Source: Acephala macrosclerotiorum
Lineage: Eukaryota; Ascomycota; Leotiomycetes; Helotiales; Mollisiaceae
Direction: 5' to 3'
DNA length: 43,309 nt
Assembly (NCBI GenBank): GCA_014904845.1
Contig: MU119438.1
Location: 1 to 43,309, forward strand
The position numbers and the translations under genes were made by a program. This document shows, one piece after another, positions 21,185 to 32,300 of the stretch. Within the stretch, counting starts at the first letter, position 1; the number at the start of each line of letters is the position of its first letter. The notes beneath the pieces were generated by a model. It was given only the letters and a program-made list of their open reading frames with translations. It was not told where the DNA came from and did no database searches.

Positions 21185-23185
21185 TCACGTGACTGCGGCA
21201 GCAGCCACGGACCAAAATAAGCATGGTTCCAGATTTCCAGGTGTATCAAACTCGTTGATACCGGCAGACGGTAATGTCTCGACTAATATCGTGCCATTAG
21301 ACCAGGTGAGCATTACAGTAACTGGAGCATTAGCACAGGCAGAGTACAGGTTATACGCAAAACCATCTCCACCAGCTACTGGATTTTCTCCCATTACTGC
21401 AATAGATTCGTCTTCACCGTCCGGGCAGTCCAGCGTATTAAAATTTCCTAAACTAGGGCATGGTGTAGCACCCGCCGGAATTATGGTCGAAATCGTTTGG
21501 GATGAGCTCATCGTCGAGGTAGGAGCTGATGTAGTCGTTGTAGTAGATACCTTTGAGGAAGGTGCCGAAGTAGCTGCCGACGAAGTTGTCGATGGAGTAT
21601 ATAGAGTTGTTTCTACCACTAGCAGAGAACTGCTGGTAGAGGTGCTGGTAGAATAGCCGGAAGAGGTGATTGTCGAGCTGCTCATACAAGTATTCACATC
21701 TCCTGAACTAATATTCGGTAGTCCTTCAGCCCGGTGCCAGGACTCTTCAAGCTGCTCCTGAGCCTCTATCCAAACCCTGTATTTTCTCTCGCAGTTTGGT
21801 TCAGTAGCACTATATTGAATAAGGATTTTCCCAGCAGGTGATGAAAGCTCTAGAGCTTCTTTCTTATTCCTTGCGTACTTGTATGTTGTAATGCGAACAC
21901 CGGGTATTAGCGCTTTGAGTGTGTCTTGTATGTAATTGATTTTATCATCATATTCGAAAATATATCGACCATCTCTCAACTTGACGGATGCAATAATGGC
22001 TCGAGGCTGATATCTGGCCTCAAAGGGTTGCGTAGGGTCGGCGAGCCCGCCAAGGCCCGGCATCCTATCTCCATTTCCCTCGACCAAAGGTACAAGCAAC
22101 AATTTTCGAAATTCATCGAAACTTGTTAAAAAAAAGACTGACTTCTCCCACCAATGCGACACCCACACGGCTCCTCTGGATATAACGATAATCGAAGTAC
22201 ACCCAAAAAGGCCAATCACACCAGTCCTAATATCCTGACCTCGAAAATATTCCAGCTTGGCCGCTCCGGGAATCCCTCGATATGCTAATAATTCCCCACT
22301 TGTCCCTGCATTATTTATCTCTTCTGTGAAAAATCTATTCACATCGCCGCCGTAATTCTCTGGACCCCTCATCACACGCTTAAATAAAGCTTCTGGCTCT
22401 TGGAGAGATCGGGCTTCTTCGAGTGAACATGATGAGCCGCAATCATTATCTTCACTACAGATTTCTGTCGACGGGATCGGTATCGATGTTGACGTGCTAG
22501 CTGTCGACGAGGTAGTCGTTGTCGATTTTGACGTGCTCATAGTGCTATGAGGAGGTGTCGTAGAGTGAGTGGCAGGAGGTGGAGAGGTTGGAAGTGGAGA
22601 GTCTGGAGGTGGAGGTGGAGGAGGCGGAGGAGGCGGAGGAGGTGGAGGAGGCGGAGGAGGCGGAGGAGGCGGAGGAGGCGGCGCACCTCCTCCACCTCCT
22701 CGTGATGTATTAGTACTTGAAGTTACGGTACTAGTGGACACTGTAGTAATCGAGCGAGTTGATGTAATTCCCCCAGTAGTAGAAGGTAAGGTTATGTGAG
22801 TCCGAGGAGTTGACGTAGTTCCCCTGGTAGTCAAAGGTGACGATGTGTAGGCTCGATGATTTGTTGTAGATTTATCATGGATTGAAGTTGACGTAGTTAT
22901 ACCATTATTGCTTTCTCGGTGCTTTCGACTAAGGGTCGATGCAGTCCAACTAGAGGGGGTTGATGTACTGTGCGAAACTAAAGGCGCCCTGCTGGGCGAA
23001 TCGGTCGCTCTTGTGCTTCGAGAAGTAGAAACTGCTATATCCGTCGAATTCGATTGTCGTCCGCGAGCATTAGAGACGCCAGAACCATGGCAAGCAGAGG
23101 GACACAAAAGGCTTAGTAGTATAATACAGATAGTTGAAATCCTTAGGAATAGAGAGAGGTCGACGGAAAACTGAAAGAAAAACAT
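21185..23185 (-). CDS. Secreted Ser/Thr-rich, polyproline protein with a Cys-x14-His domain (666 aa)
   Basis: A single uninterrupted frame from the ATG at 23185. Residues 1 to about 33 form a signal peptide with hydrophobic core ISTICIILLSLL. Residues 35-160 are Ser/Thr-rich, mucin-like, likely O-glycosylated and cell-wall or matrix directed. Residues 163-194 are Gly5-Ala followed by 26 prolines; a further Ser/Thr run reaches about 240. Residues 241-500 form a compact, non-repetitive domain beginning with three close cysteines (CSEDNDCGSSC). It contains GLFGCTS with Cys329, then HWWE with His344, 15 positions later. Residues 501-570 are a second Ser/Thr linker, and 575-660 a small domain with four cysteines. 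The Cys-to-His distance equals that of the catalytic pair in CNF1-type deamidases (Cys866/His881). This makes a secreted deamidase or related papain-like fold conceivable, but it rests on one motif. Otherwise the protein is of unknown function. It sits in an island inside RIP-destroyed DNA, a setting typical of fungal effector genes. Confidence 0.85.
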   Translation of the reverse strand: MFFFQFSVDLSLFLRISTICIILLSLLCPSACHGSGVSNARGRQSNSTDIAVSTSRSTRATDSPSRAPLVSHSTSTPSSWTASTLSRKHRESNNGITTSTSIHDKSTTNHRAYTSSPLTTRGTTSTPRTHITLPSTTGGITSTRSITTVSTSTVTSSTNTSRGGGGGAPPPPPPPPPPPPPPPPPPPPPPPPPPDSPLPTSPPPATHSTTPPHSTMSTSKSTTTTSSTASTSTSIPIPSTEICSEDNDCGSSCSLEEARSLQEPEALFKRVMRGPENYGGDVNRFFTEEINNAGTSGELLAYRGIPGAAKLEYFRGQDIRTGVIGLFGCTSIIVISRGAVWVSHWWEKSVFFLTSFDEFRKLLLVPLVEGNGDRMPGLGGLADPTQPFEARYQPRAIIASVKLRDGRYIFEYDDKINYIQDTLKALIPGVRITTYKYARNKKEALELSSPAGKILIQYSATEPNCERKYRVWIEAQEQLEESWHRAEGLPNISSGDVNTCMSSSTITSSGYSTSTSTSSSLLVVETTLYTPSTTSSAATSAPSSKVSTTTTTSAPTSTMSSSQTISTIIPAGATPCPSLGNFNTLDCPDGEDESIAVMGENPVAGGDGFAYNLYSACANAPVTVMLTWSNGTILVETLPSAGINEFDTPGNLEPCLFWSVAAAAVT
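22604..22681 (-). repeat. Trinucleotide-type repeat encoding 26 prolines
   Basis: On the plus strand an imperfect AGG-AGG-CGG / TGG-AGG array of 26 triplets; on the minus strand each triplet is a CCN proline codon. The array is slippage-prone, so the proline count is likely to vary among strains. Confidence 0.9.
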
Positions 23186-23263
23186 TTGGAGTCTTTAGTG
23201 TGGGCAACAATAAGTTATCGACTTTCGACATGCAATAACGATAATAGATCCAGATTTGGAGAC

Positions 23264-23272
23264 GATATATAG
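23264..23272 (-). promoter_or_regulatory. Probable TATA box of the secreted-protein gene
   Basis: CTATATATC on the minus strand, about 80 bp upstream of the ATG at 23185, with normal-composition DNA between. This is the best core-promoter candidate for the gene. Confidence 0.5.
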
Positions 23273-23299
23273 AAAGGCAATACGATTCTAAAGAAAAGA

Positions 23300-23868
23300 G
23301 TTCTCGATTAATCTCTTAAATAAGACTTTTTAATATAATATTTCTTTTATATTATACTTTTTATACTTTAAATATCTTTATTATAATTAGTTTTACTTTT
23401 TATATTTAGAGATTAACTTTAATAAATAATTATTAATTATTAATAATAACTAATACTGTAATGTGTGCAGGCCTTTATGTGAGACTAATTGCATGTGACG
23501 AACCCAGGAACCTCGGTTCTGGGGGAAAGGGATCGGCGATCCCCAATTCTATTATATTACTTTTATATCAATAATTGGCTATACTTATCAATCCTTAGTT
23601 GGTACGTACGTTAGTTGAATCTTTTAGAAAGGACAGAGATTAATTCTGTATTAAATCTGATACTATATAGTCTTTATACTTTACTGATTTACTTATTGCC
23701 TTATTATTTACTATTAATTACTTTATAAATACCTTATAATTATAATGTTTTTTAATATACTAACTAGTAATAACTTATTAAAAGAATAAATAAAGAGTTA
23801 TATTAATATTATTATATTGGACCGATTATAAAAGTACTAAAATTTAGTCGAAGAATAGCTAATAAATA
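23300..23868. mobile_element. LTR-like or other transposon relic
   Basis: Moderately AT-rich DNA with a GC-normal core at about 23457-23555 that starts TGTAATGTGTGCAGG. The core has two hairpin-forming stretches: CCCAGGAACCTCGGTTCTGGG (split 23502-23522) and GGATCGGCGATCC (about 23531-23543). Such paired hairpins resemble the start of Copia-type fungal LTRs, but no matching CA end or target duplication was found. Near 23856-23877 the near-palindrome TAGCTAATAAATATTAGCTA lies at the junction with the DUF3435 relic, so this element may be what cut that gene. Confidence 0.35.
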
Positions 23869-24624
23869 TTAGCTATAAAAAGGTCCGATAGCAGATTTGC
23901 GGTATTTAAATAAGGTTAAATCTTGTGATACGGTGGAAATGTATGTATTGGATTTCAGCGGACTGGCTTGAGCGGGCAGACAGGAAACGCTACTCACTTT
24001 GTGCATGTGGCGGTTCATCTTCCCCTCTATCTTCTCTCCAGTCGCTCGTTCGTACACGAGCCGGAAGACCTTCCAGTATGTCCCGAGCGTGCTAGCCGAC
24101 TGGATGCCTGCAAGCCTCCTTTCACTCTTCTCCTGACGTTGATTCAACATCCATTCGAAGAAGGTTTTGAGAGTGCGGCGAGAAATGGCTTGCATTACTC
24201 GGGCAGGATCTTTTCGTACATACTCGCAATACTTGTGAAAAGAGTCAAATTAGCGATTCGATAGTAGAAGACGGCAGGCAAAAAGAGAACGAAGTACCTA
24301 CCGATGGAAATTTCTCTCGATCATATCTAGGAGGAGGAGACTACTATCGCTGTAGTCTTTCTTTTCATCCTCGGATTCGTCGGAGTTGTTCTTTTAATCG
24401 AGGTAATACTCTGGCGGATAGGCGTTCTTCTCTCTAGCGAGCCACTTCAGATCTGGCAAATCTGTCTCGTCGTTTCCGTCGACATCGGTATCAACATCCG
24501 TCGGCTCGGTCTCAGCGTCAGTCTCCTTTTGCTCATCCCTTGTGTCAAAGCAGCTCTCGATGTCTGATCTATCACTGTCGGAGAAGGAAGAAGAGCTTGG
24601 TGTTGGTTGTTGGCGACGACGCAT
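23869..24624 (-). pseudogene. DUF3435 (Starship-captain-type recombinase family) gene, N-terminal part only
   Basis: From the ATG at 24624 the frame reads an acidic Ser/Asp-rich head (SSSSFSDSDRSDIESCFD), then LPDLKWLAREKNAYPPEYYLD, the usual start of DUF3435 proteins. A TAA follows at codon 77 (24394-24396), most simply a CAA changed by C-to-T. The frame continues NNSDESEDEKKDY and LLLLDMIERNFHR to a GTAGGT donor at 24301. A 70-nt intron (24232-24301, CACAAG acceptor) leads to YCEYVRKDP, LKTFFEWMLNQRQ, STLGTYWKVFRLVYERATGE and MNRHMHK. The splice joint is out of phase by one base, which also suggests decay. After about 23997 a GTGAGT donor-like site is seen and family similarity is lost. The region that would carry the tyrosine-recombinase catalytic residues is missing. 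In this family some members mobilise giant Starship elements; others have no known role. Confidence 0.72.
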
Positions 24625-24660
24625 ATCGACTGGATCAACCGAAAAGGACGACGGCAGTAA

Positions 24661-24850
24661 CAATCAAAAGTAAAGAAGTAAAGCCGAAGATGTGAAGGAG
24701 AAGGAGTCTGCTGCCCAAGCAATGGCAGCGAGCGGAGGGGGAGGAGAGAGGTAGAGCGAGGGACAGTGATGGTTGAGTATGAGAGGCTTGGAGGAAAGAA
24801 GATGGAGAAGGGAGGGAAAATGAGCGAAGATATAGGATGGCCGCTATCTT
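24661..24850 (-). promoter_or_regulatory. Pyrimidine-rich upstream region of the DUF3435 relic
   Basis: The plus strand is purine-rich (GGAGGAGAGAGG, GGAGAAGGGAGGG), so the minus strand, in the gene's direction, is a CT-rich tract directly upstream of the ATG. CT-rich tracts of this kind are common in filamentous-fungal promoters. No transcript start is known. Confidence 0.4.
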
Positions 24851-24860
24851 GAGTCACCCA

Positions 24861-25140
24861 GGGGATGGTGAGCAGCCATTTTCTGCTCCTCTTCTCAGCA
24901 AGTGTTGAACGAGGATGAGAGAAGCGGTTCTCTGAATGATGACTTGACCTACTCGCTTTTTTTGGTGTTCCTGCAGCAGATCAGCCAGGGGTCCTCACCG
25001 CCGTACCGCCTTGGCCATGAGGTACGCGAGCGCTAAAGCAGCGCGAGATTTTGGCAAGTCAGCTGCGAAAAACAGCGATGAAACTAATCGAAAACAGTAG
25101 TCAGTTTGTCGTCTGGTCGTTAAATAGAGTAAAAAAATAT
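24861..25140. other. Edge of the gene island, nothing recognised
   Basis: Normal composition until about 25120, then an abrupt change to almost pure A/T. No gene is supported; a minus-strand frame at 24995-25192 runs from AT-rich DNA into the island and is not credible. Confidence 0.4.
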
Positions 25141-28100
25141 AATTATATAATTGATTAATTAATTTATAATTATAAAAAATAAATAATTTCAATTGAAATA
25201 AAAAAATAAATAAATATTATTTTAAATTAAATTTAAAATCGAATAATATTTTTTATTAAATATAAATAATAATTATTTTTTTCGAATTTATAAACGATTT
25301 TATTTTGTATAATAAATATAAATTTAAATTAATTATTTAAAAATACGAATTTTTTTATAATTGATTTTTTCAAGTTTTTAAAAATCGAAAAAATATTAAA
25401 ATTTTATTTTTACGAAAAAAATAATAAAAGTTTTTCGTAGTTCGATAATATTTAAAAACGTAATATCGATTTTTTTTAATATTATTTTATATCGAAATTT
25501 ATATTTCGTAATTTAATTTTTTTTAAATAGATTTTTATTAATTCGTAATTAAAAACTATTATTAATTAATTTTAATATTATTAAAATTATTAATAATTAT
25601 TAATAATAATCGATAATTATAAATAATAATTAATTAAACGTATATAAAACTTTTTTTGATTTTTAATAAACGTATTAATTTATAATTATTTAAAATTATT
25701 TAAAAAACGAAATACGAAATATAAAAATTTTATTTCGAAAATAAAAATAAAATAATATTAATTATATACGATTTTAAATCGTATATAAATATTATATAAT
25801 ATTTATTTCGATAATAATAAAAACGTATAAAAATTTATATTAAAATTCGTATAATAAATCGTTTTAAATTTTTATTTTAATTATAAATTTTTTATTATTA
25901 TTTATTAATAAATTTAATTTAATTTATTTTCGTTTTTATTTTTTTTTTTTTTTAAATTTAAAATTAATATTTAATAAATTTAATTTATATTTTATTAATT
26001 ATTTTAATTATTTTTTTTAATTATATTTTAAATATTATTTAAATATATTTTTATATTATTATTTAAAATATTTATTTTTCGTATAATATTTTTATTAAAT
26101 TTAATTTTAATTTTTTAAAATTATATAATTATTATAATTTTAAAAATTATTTAAATTTATATTAATTATATAAAGTTTTAATTTTTTTAAACAAAAAAAC
26201 TCGATTTTAAATTAATTATTTTAAAATATTTTTAAAGAAAATTTTAAATATTTATTAATTTTATTATTTAATATTATAATATAAATATATAATATTAAAA
26301 TTTTTATAATTAATATAAAAATAATTAATAATAATAAATATAATAAACGTTTTTTTTATTTTAAAAATATTTAAATAAAATAATATTTATTTATTAATTT
26401 TTAATTAATTTTAATATTTTATAAAATTTAATAATTATTATTTAATTTTAAAATATTATTTATTAATATAATTTTATTAAAAATCGTAATTAATTAAAAT
26501 AAATTAATTAAAAGTTTTTATATTTTTATTATTTTTATTTTAAAATATAAAACTTTTTTTTAATTAATTAATTTATAAATATAATTAAATTATAATAAAT
26601 TTTTAAATTATAAAATTATATAATATATTTATTATTATTATTATTATTGTAAAATTATATTATATTTATTATAAAAAAATATTAATAAAATACAAAATAA
26701 AATTAATAAAAAATATTATAATTTTATTTTATTATATATATAAAATAATAATTTAAAAAAAATTAATTATTTTATTAATAATTGCAAATAATTATAAATA
26801 AATATATTTAATTTTATAAAATTAAATTTTAATAATTATTAAATAAATTTCGAATTAAATATTAAACGAATTAATATATAATATAATATAATTATATATA
26901 ATCGTTTATAAATTATAATAATAATTAATTTAATATATTTTTATTATTAAAACGAATATTTAAATTTTTATAATAAATAAATTATATATAATTATAAATA
27001 ATAAAATAAATAATATATAATTAAATAAAAAAATAAATTAAAATTCAAATAAAATAAAAAATAATTTAATTAAATAATATTATAATAATTATTATAAAAT
27101 AAAATAATTTATATTAATTTTATATAAAAATAATATAAATATTATTAAATAATATATTTTATATTATATAATTAATATATTTAAAATAATAAATAAAAAT
27201 ATTAATAAAAATTTTATTAAAATAATTAAAATAAATATAAAAAAAAAATACGAAATATAATTTAACGAATTAATTAATATTATTAAATAATAATTTAAAT
27301 TTAAAAAAATTTAAATTAAATTAAAATTATTTATAAAAACGAAATTAAATATAAAAAAATAAAATAAATTATTAAAATAATATTAAAAAAAAATTTATAT
27401 ATTAATTAATTATTAATAATATTAGCGATTTATTAATAGTACGTATTATATAATAATTGTATATTTAAAATTTTAACGTTCAATTAATAATCGATTAATA
27501 AATAAATTTAATTAATAAAAATATTAAAATTTTCGATTTTTGAACGATTATAATAATTACGTACGATTTTTATATAATTATATTTAATTAATTAAATCGC
27601 TTTTTAAGTATTTTAATTTAAATTTTTAATATCGAGTAATATAATTATTTATATATTAAATCGATTTTTACACGTATAAATTTTATTTAAATCGATCGAT
27701 TTTACGATCAAATTTTAAATAATATTAATATTTTCAATTTTTATTTTTATTTATTATTTCGATATTTTTAATAATTAATCGAATAAAATACGATTATTAA
27801 TTTTTTAATAAAAAATATTAAAATTTTCGTAGTTTTTATATTTATAATTTAATATTTTAATACGTACTCGATAAATTTATTTAAAAATTTTATAATAAAT
27901 CTAATTAATATTAAAATAAAAATAATTAATTAGCGAATTAATAATATTAGTAATATACGTATTTTTCAATAAAACGATTAATAAAAAATATATTTTTTAA
28001 TAAAATTTAATAAAAAAAAATAAAAATCTTTTAAAATAATTTTTATTTTATTAAAATAAATAATATTAATTATATTTCGATATTAAATAAAATAAAAAAA

Positions 28101-28620
28101 TTTTATATTAAAATTATTTAATTAAATAATAAAAAAATAATAAAAATATATAATTTTATAATTATTTATTTTAATAAAATTTTATATAAAAAAAAATTAA
28201 ATTATATTAAATTATTTAAATATAAAAAATATTTAAAATAATATTTTAATTATTAAAAAATAATTAATTATAAAATTTATTAATATATTAAATTATAAAT
28301 TTATAAAAAAATACGTTAAAAAAATTATTATTATAATAATTATATAAAAATTATTATAAAATATATATTATATAATAATTTTTATAAATTGTTTAATAAA
28401 AATTATTAAAAATTTTATTCGATTTATAAATAAAATATTTTATATAATTTAATTAAACGTTAAAAAATAAAATATAATTTTTAAAAACTTAATAAATAAT
28501 AAAAAATATAAAATGTTATTATATTAATTATTTAAAAATTTTAAATTTAAAAAATTAAAAAATTATTATTAATAATATTAATTAATTATTTATTATAAAA
28601 ATTAATATTAATTTTTATTA
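25141..28620. repeat. AT-rich RIP block
   Basis: Almost pure A/T with residual CpG; no open frame. A stretch at about 27420-27960 keeps more C and G (for example ATCGATCGATTTTACGATC near 27691) and may be a less mutated repeat relic with weak resemblance to the flank of copy D. Confidence 0.75.
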
Positions 28621-29140
28621 AATTACGTATTATTTACGTAATACGAGTTATTTCAATTATAAACGATTTTATTTAAATTTAATCGAAATATTCAAATATA
28701 ATAATTTAATTAATTTATTAAAAAATTCGACGATTTCGTAATTTTAAATTAATATATAATCAATTCAATAAAAAATATTAAAATTTCGATTTACGTACGA
28801 TCGTATTACGTTTATAATTATAATATATTAATTAATTTAAATTATATAAAACTTATAAATAAATTGAAATTTAATTAAATTTTATTAAATTTTAAATTTT
28901 AAACGATTTTATTAATTCGTTATTACGCAAATTAATAAAATATAATCGTATTTAATAAAAATCGTAATCGTAAATTTTTTTTAAATATATTTCTATTTTA
29001 AATACTTATTTATTTAAATATTAAATATTTTTTTTTTTAAAATTATATATTAAATAAAATAATTTATATTAATTAAATCAATTATAATATTTTAATATAA
29101 AAAATATTTTATTAATATAAAACTTTATAATAAATATATT
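28621..29140 (+). repeat. Dispersed repeat family, copy E, heavily mutated
   Basis: Aligns to copies A and D in the same orientation with nearly all C and G replaced. Landmarks still seen include TTATTTAAATTTAATCGAA, TTATTACGCAAATTAATAAAATATAATCG (about 28921-28950) and one monomer ending near 29110. The defined right end is absent. Confidence 0.65.
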
Positions 29141-29141
29141 A

Positions 29142-29353
29142 ATACGTTCGAAAATAAATTATAAAATATTAAAATTTTAATTTAATATTAATAATTTTAT
29201 TTTATTTACTTTTTTTAAAAAAAGTATTTATTTATTTATATAATTAAATAAAATAAATATAAAATTAAAAAATAAATATTAAAATAATTATTATTAAAAA
29301 TAAAATTATTTAATTTATTGTTTAAACGATTATTTAATTAAATTAATATTAGT
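29142..29353 (+). repeat. AT-rich segment duplicated at 35503-35700
   Basis: The stretch starting TTCGAAAATAAATTATAAAA recurs almost unchanged near 35506, with small indels. In both places it adjoins sequence of the dispersed repeat family (after copy E, before copy F), so it may be an insertion inside that repeat. Confidence 0.6.
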
Positions 29354-32300
29354 AAATTTTTTTTTTTTTTGAAAAAAAAACGTTTTTTTTAATTTGTAAA
29401 TTGAAAATAATAAAAATATTATTATAATTATTAACGCGTTATTTTATTATCAAATAAAAAATTTTTTTTAATCGTAAATTAATTATTATTACGTATTATA
29501 ATATTTGATTAATTAAATTAAATTTAAATAAAAAAATTTTAAAATAATAATTATATATTTTTTTTAAATAATTTTTTTTTTTATTATTTTTGTTTTTATT
29601 GATTAATTTTCAAATTTTAAAACGTTATATTTTTTTTTATATTTTAATATTGAAATAATTAATATTAATAAATAATTCAAATAATTTATTAATATTAAAT
29701 TTAATTATAATATTAATTAAATTATTATTTTTAATAATTTATTGAATTTAATTATATATTCGTAAAAAGAAAAAAAAATCGATATAAATAATTACAAAAA
29801 TTGAATTTAATTTTAATTATTTTATAATAAAATTAAAAATAATAAAAATTCAAATTTTTATATCGATTTTTATTATTATTATATATAATTTAAAAATTAA
29901 AACAATATAAATTATTTTATAAATCGAATTATTTTTTATTATAAATTTTATTATTAAAAATAATAATATATTTAATTTACGAATTAAAAAAATTATTTAT
30001 AATAAAAAAATTATTTATAAAAATAAAATTTTTTATTAAATATAAATTTAAATAAAAAAATTAAAATTTATAATCGAAATTATTTATTTGTTATTATAAT
30101 CGTTTATTTAATATTATAATTTATTTTTTTTTCGAAATTTTAATATTAAATTGTCGTCGATATATTATATACAATTTTCGATTAATAAATAAAATTAATA
30201 TATATTTCTCGAGTATATTATTCGAAATACGTTTATTTATAAAAATTTAATTTTCAATTAATTAAATTTAAACGTTTATTTTATTTTTTTTACGAAAATA
30301 TAATTTTATTTTTAATTTCGTTTATTATTAATTTATATTTATTAAATAATAAAAAAATATATAATATAAAATTTTTTATAAATTTAATTAATAATTTTAT
30401 TTTTTATAATTTAAAATTTTATAATTTTTAAAATAAACGTATTATCGATTTATATATTGATTATTTCGAATAAAATATAATTACTTTTTATAATAAATAA
30501 ACAAAAATCGAAAATTGAAAATTTTATTAAAAATTTATTTTTATAATAAATATTATACGTTTTATATTAATATATTTTCGTTTTTAAAATTTTGTAAAAA
30601 AATTTAATTACTTTGAAAACGATATTTAATAAAAATTTATTTATTATTATTTTCGAAAATTTAATAAAAATAATACGTATTAATAAAATTATTAATTGTA
30701 CGTATATTTAAATAATATTTTTCAAATAAAAATTAAAATAATAATAATTCGTTAATTAATATATTAAATAATCGAAAATTGAATTAATATTATTTTTTTA
30801 TTTTTATTATTAAATATTCGAATTATAATACGAAATTTTTTATATAAAATTATTATTTTTATATTTTTAATTTTATTTATTAATTTTAAATCGAAAGTTT
30901 ATTAATTATTAATTTTTATAATTAATTTATTAATTTTTTTTTATGAAAAATTATAAATAAATCGTTTAAAATAATAATAATTTTTTTTGTATAAAAATTT
31001 ATAAATAATTATTTATTTTTAGTTTTTTTCTCGATTAAATAAATTTCGAAAATTTTTATATTTATATAAATATATTCGTTAAAATTAAAAATATAAAAAA
31101 AAAATTTATTATAATTCGAAATAAATATAAATTATTTTTTAAAATATATAAAATTTTTTCGATTAAATAAAATAAATTAAATATATTTTTTTTCGTTTTT
31201 AAATTTTTTTTAAAAATATTTAATTTTAAATTTAAATTTTTTAATAAGTTTTTTTTTAATAAATAATTTTTTAATTATTTTTTAAATTATTCGAAATTTT
31301 AATAAAATAATTTTATTATAATATTATAAAAATTTTTTAATTTATTTAATAATTGTAATTAATATATTTTTTTAATTATTATTAAAAACGTATATAATTT
31401 TTTTTTATTTTTTATTTTTTTTTAAATAAATACATTGAAATTTAAAAATAAATCGATTAAATAATAATTTTATAAATTGTTTTTTATTCGTAAAACGTTA
31501 TTAATTTAATAAATAATATAATATTTTCGAATTATAATTATTATATTTTTTATCGTTTTAATTTTAATAATAATTAATATTATAAATATATTTTTTCATA
31601 ATATTCGAAAATAAATATTAAAAATAAAAAATATAAAAATAATATTATTTGATTTTATTATATTATTAATTGTTTTAATCGTTATTTAAAATCGTTTTTT
31701 TTTTTTATAAATCGAAAATTTTTTAAAATAAAATATTATATATACGTTTTAATAAAACGTAATATTTTTTTATTAAATTAATCGAATTATAAATTTTTAT
31801 TAATATAGTTTTTAAATCGATATTTATATTTTTAATATTATTACGAAATTTTTTAAAATTGAAATTCGTTTTAAAATTATAAATAATAAATATTAATAAT
31901 TTAAAATAAATATCGATTTAATACATTTAAAAAACGTTTTATATTTTTTTTATTAATATATTAATAAAAAATTTTGTAATTTAAAATATTATAATTTCGT
32001 TTACAATTTAAAATATTAATTTTTTATCGATTTACAATATATTTAAATAAATAAAATAATTAAAATTATAATCGTTATATAATATAAATTTAAAACGATT
32101 GAAAAATTTATTATTTATTTAATATTATTAATAGAATTTTATTTTTTTTTTAATTTTTTTAAAATTTATAAAATGTTTTTTAGATTTTAATATTCGCGCG
32201 AATTTAACGATTAATAAATATTTAAAACGTTTATATAATTATTTGAATTTCGTTTTAATAATAAATATACGTTATTTATTTTAAATAAATATATTATTAA

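Noticed and set aside
22569..22799. Glycine-rich plus-strand frame
   Set aside because: Antisense of the polyproline run; triplet repeats keep several frames open.
24302..24410. An 80-nt intron removing the stop at codon 77 of the DUF3435 relic
   Set aside because: A GTATTA...CTAG pair exists, but it would remove residues (NNSDESED, LLLLD) that match conserved parts of the family.
24447..24857. 136-codon minus-strand frame overlapping the DUF3435 head
   Set aside because: The overlapping frame from 24624 matches the known DUF3435 N-terminus; the alternative shows only low-complexity Ser/Pro/Leu.
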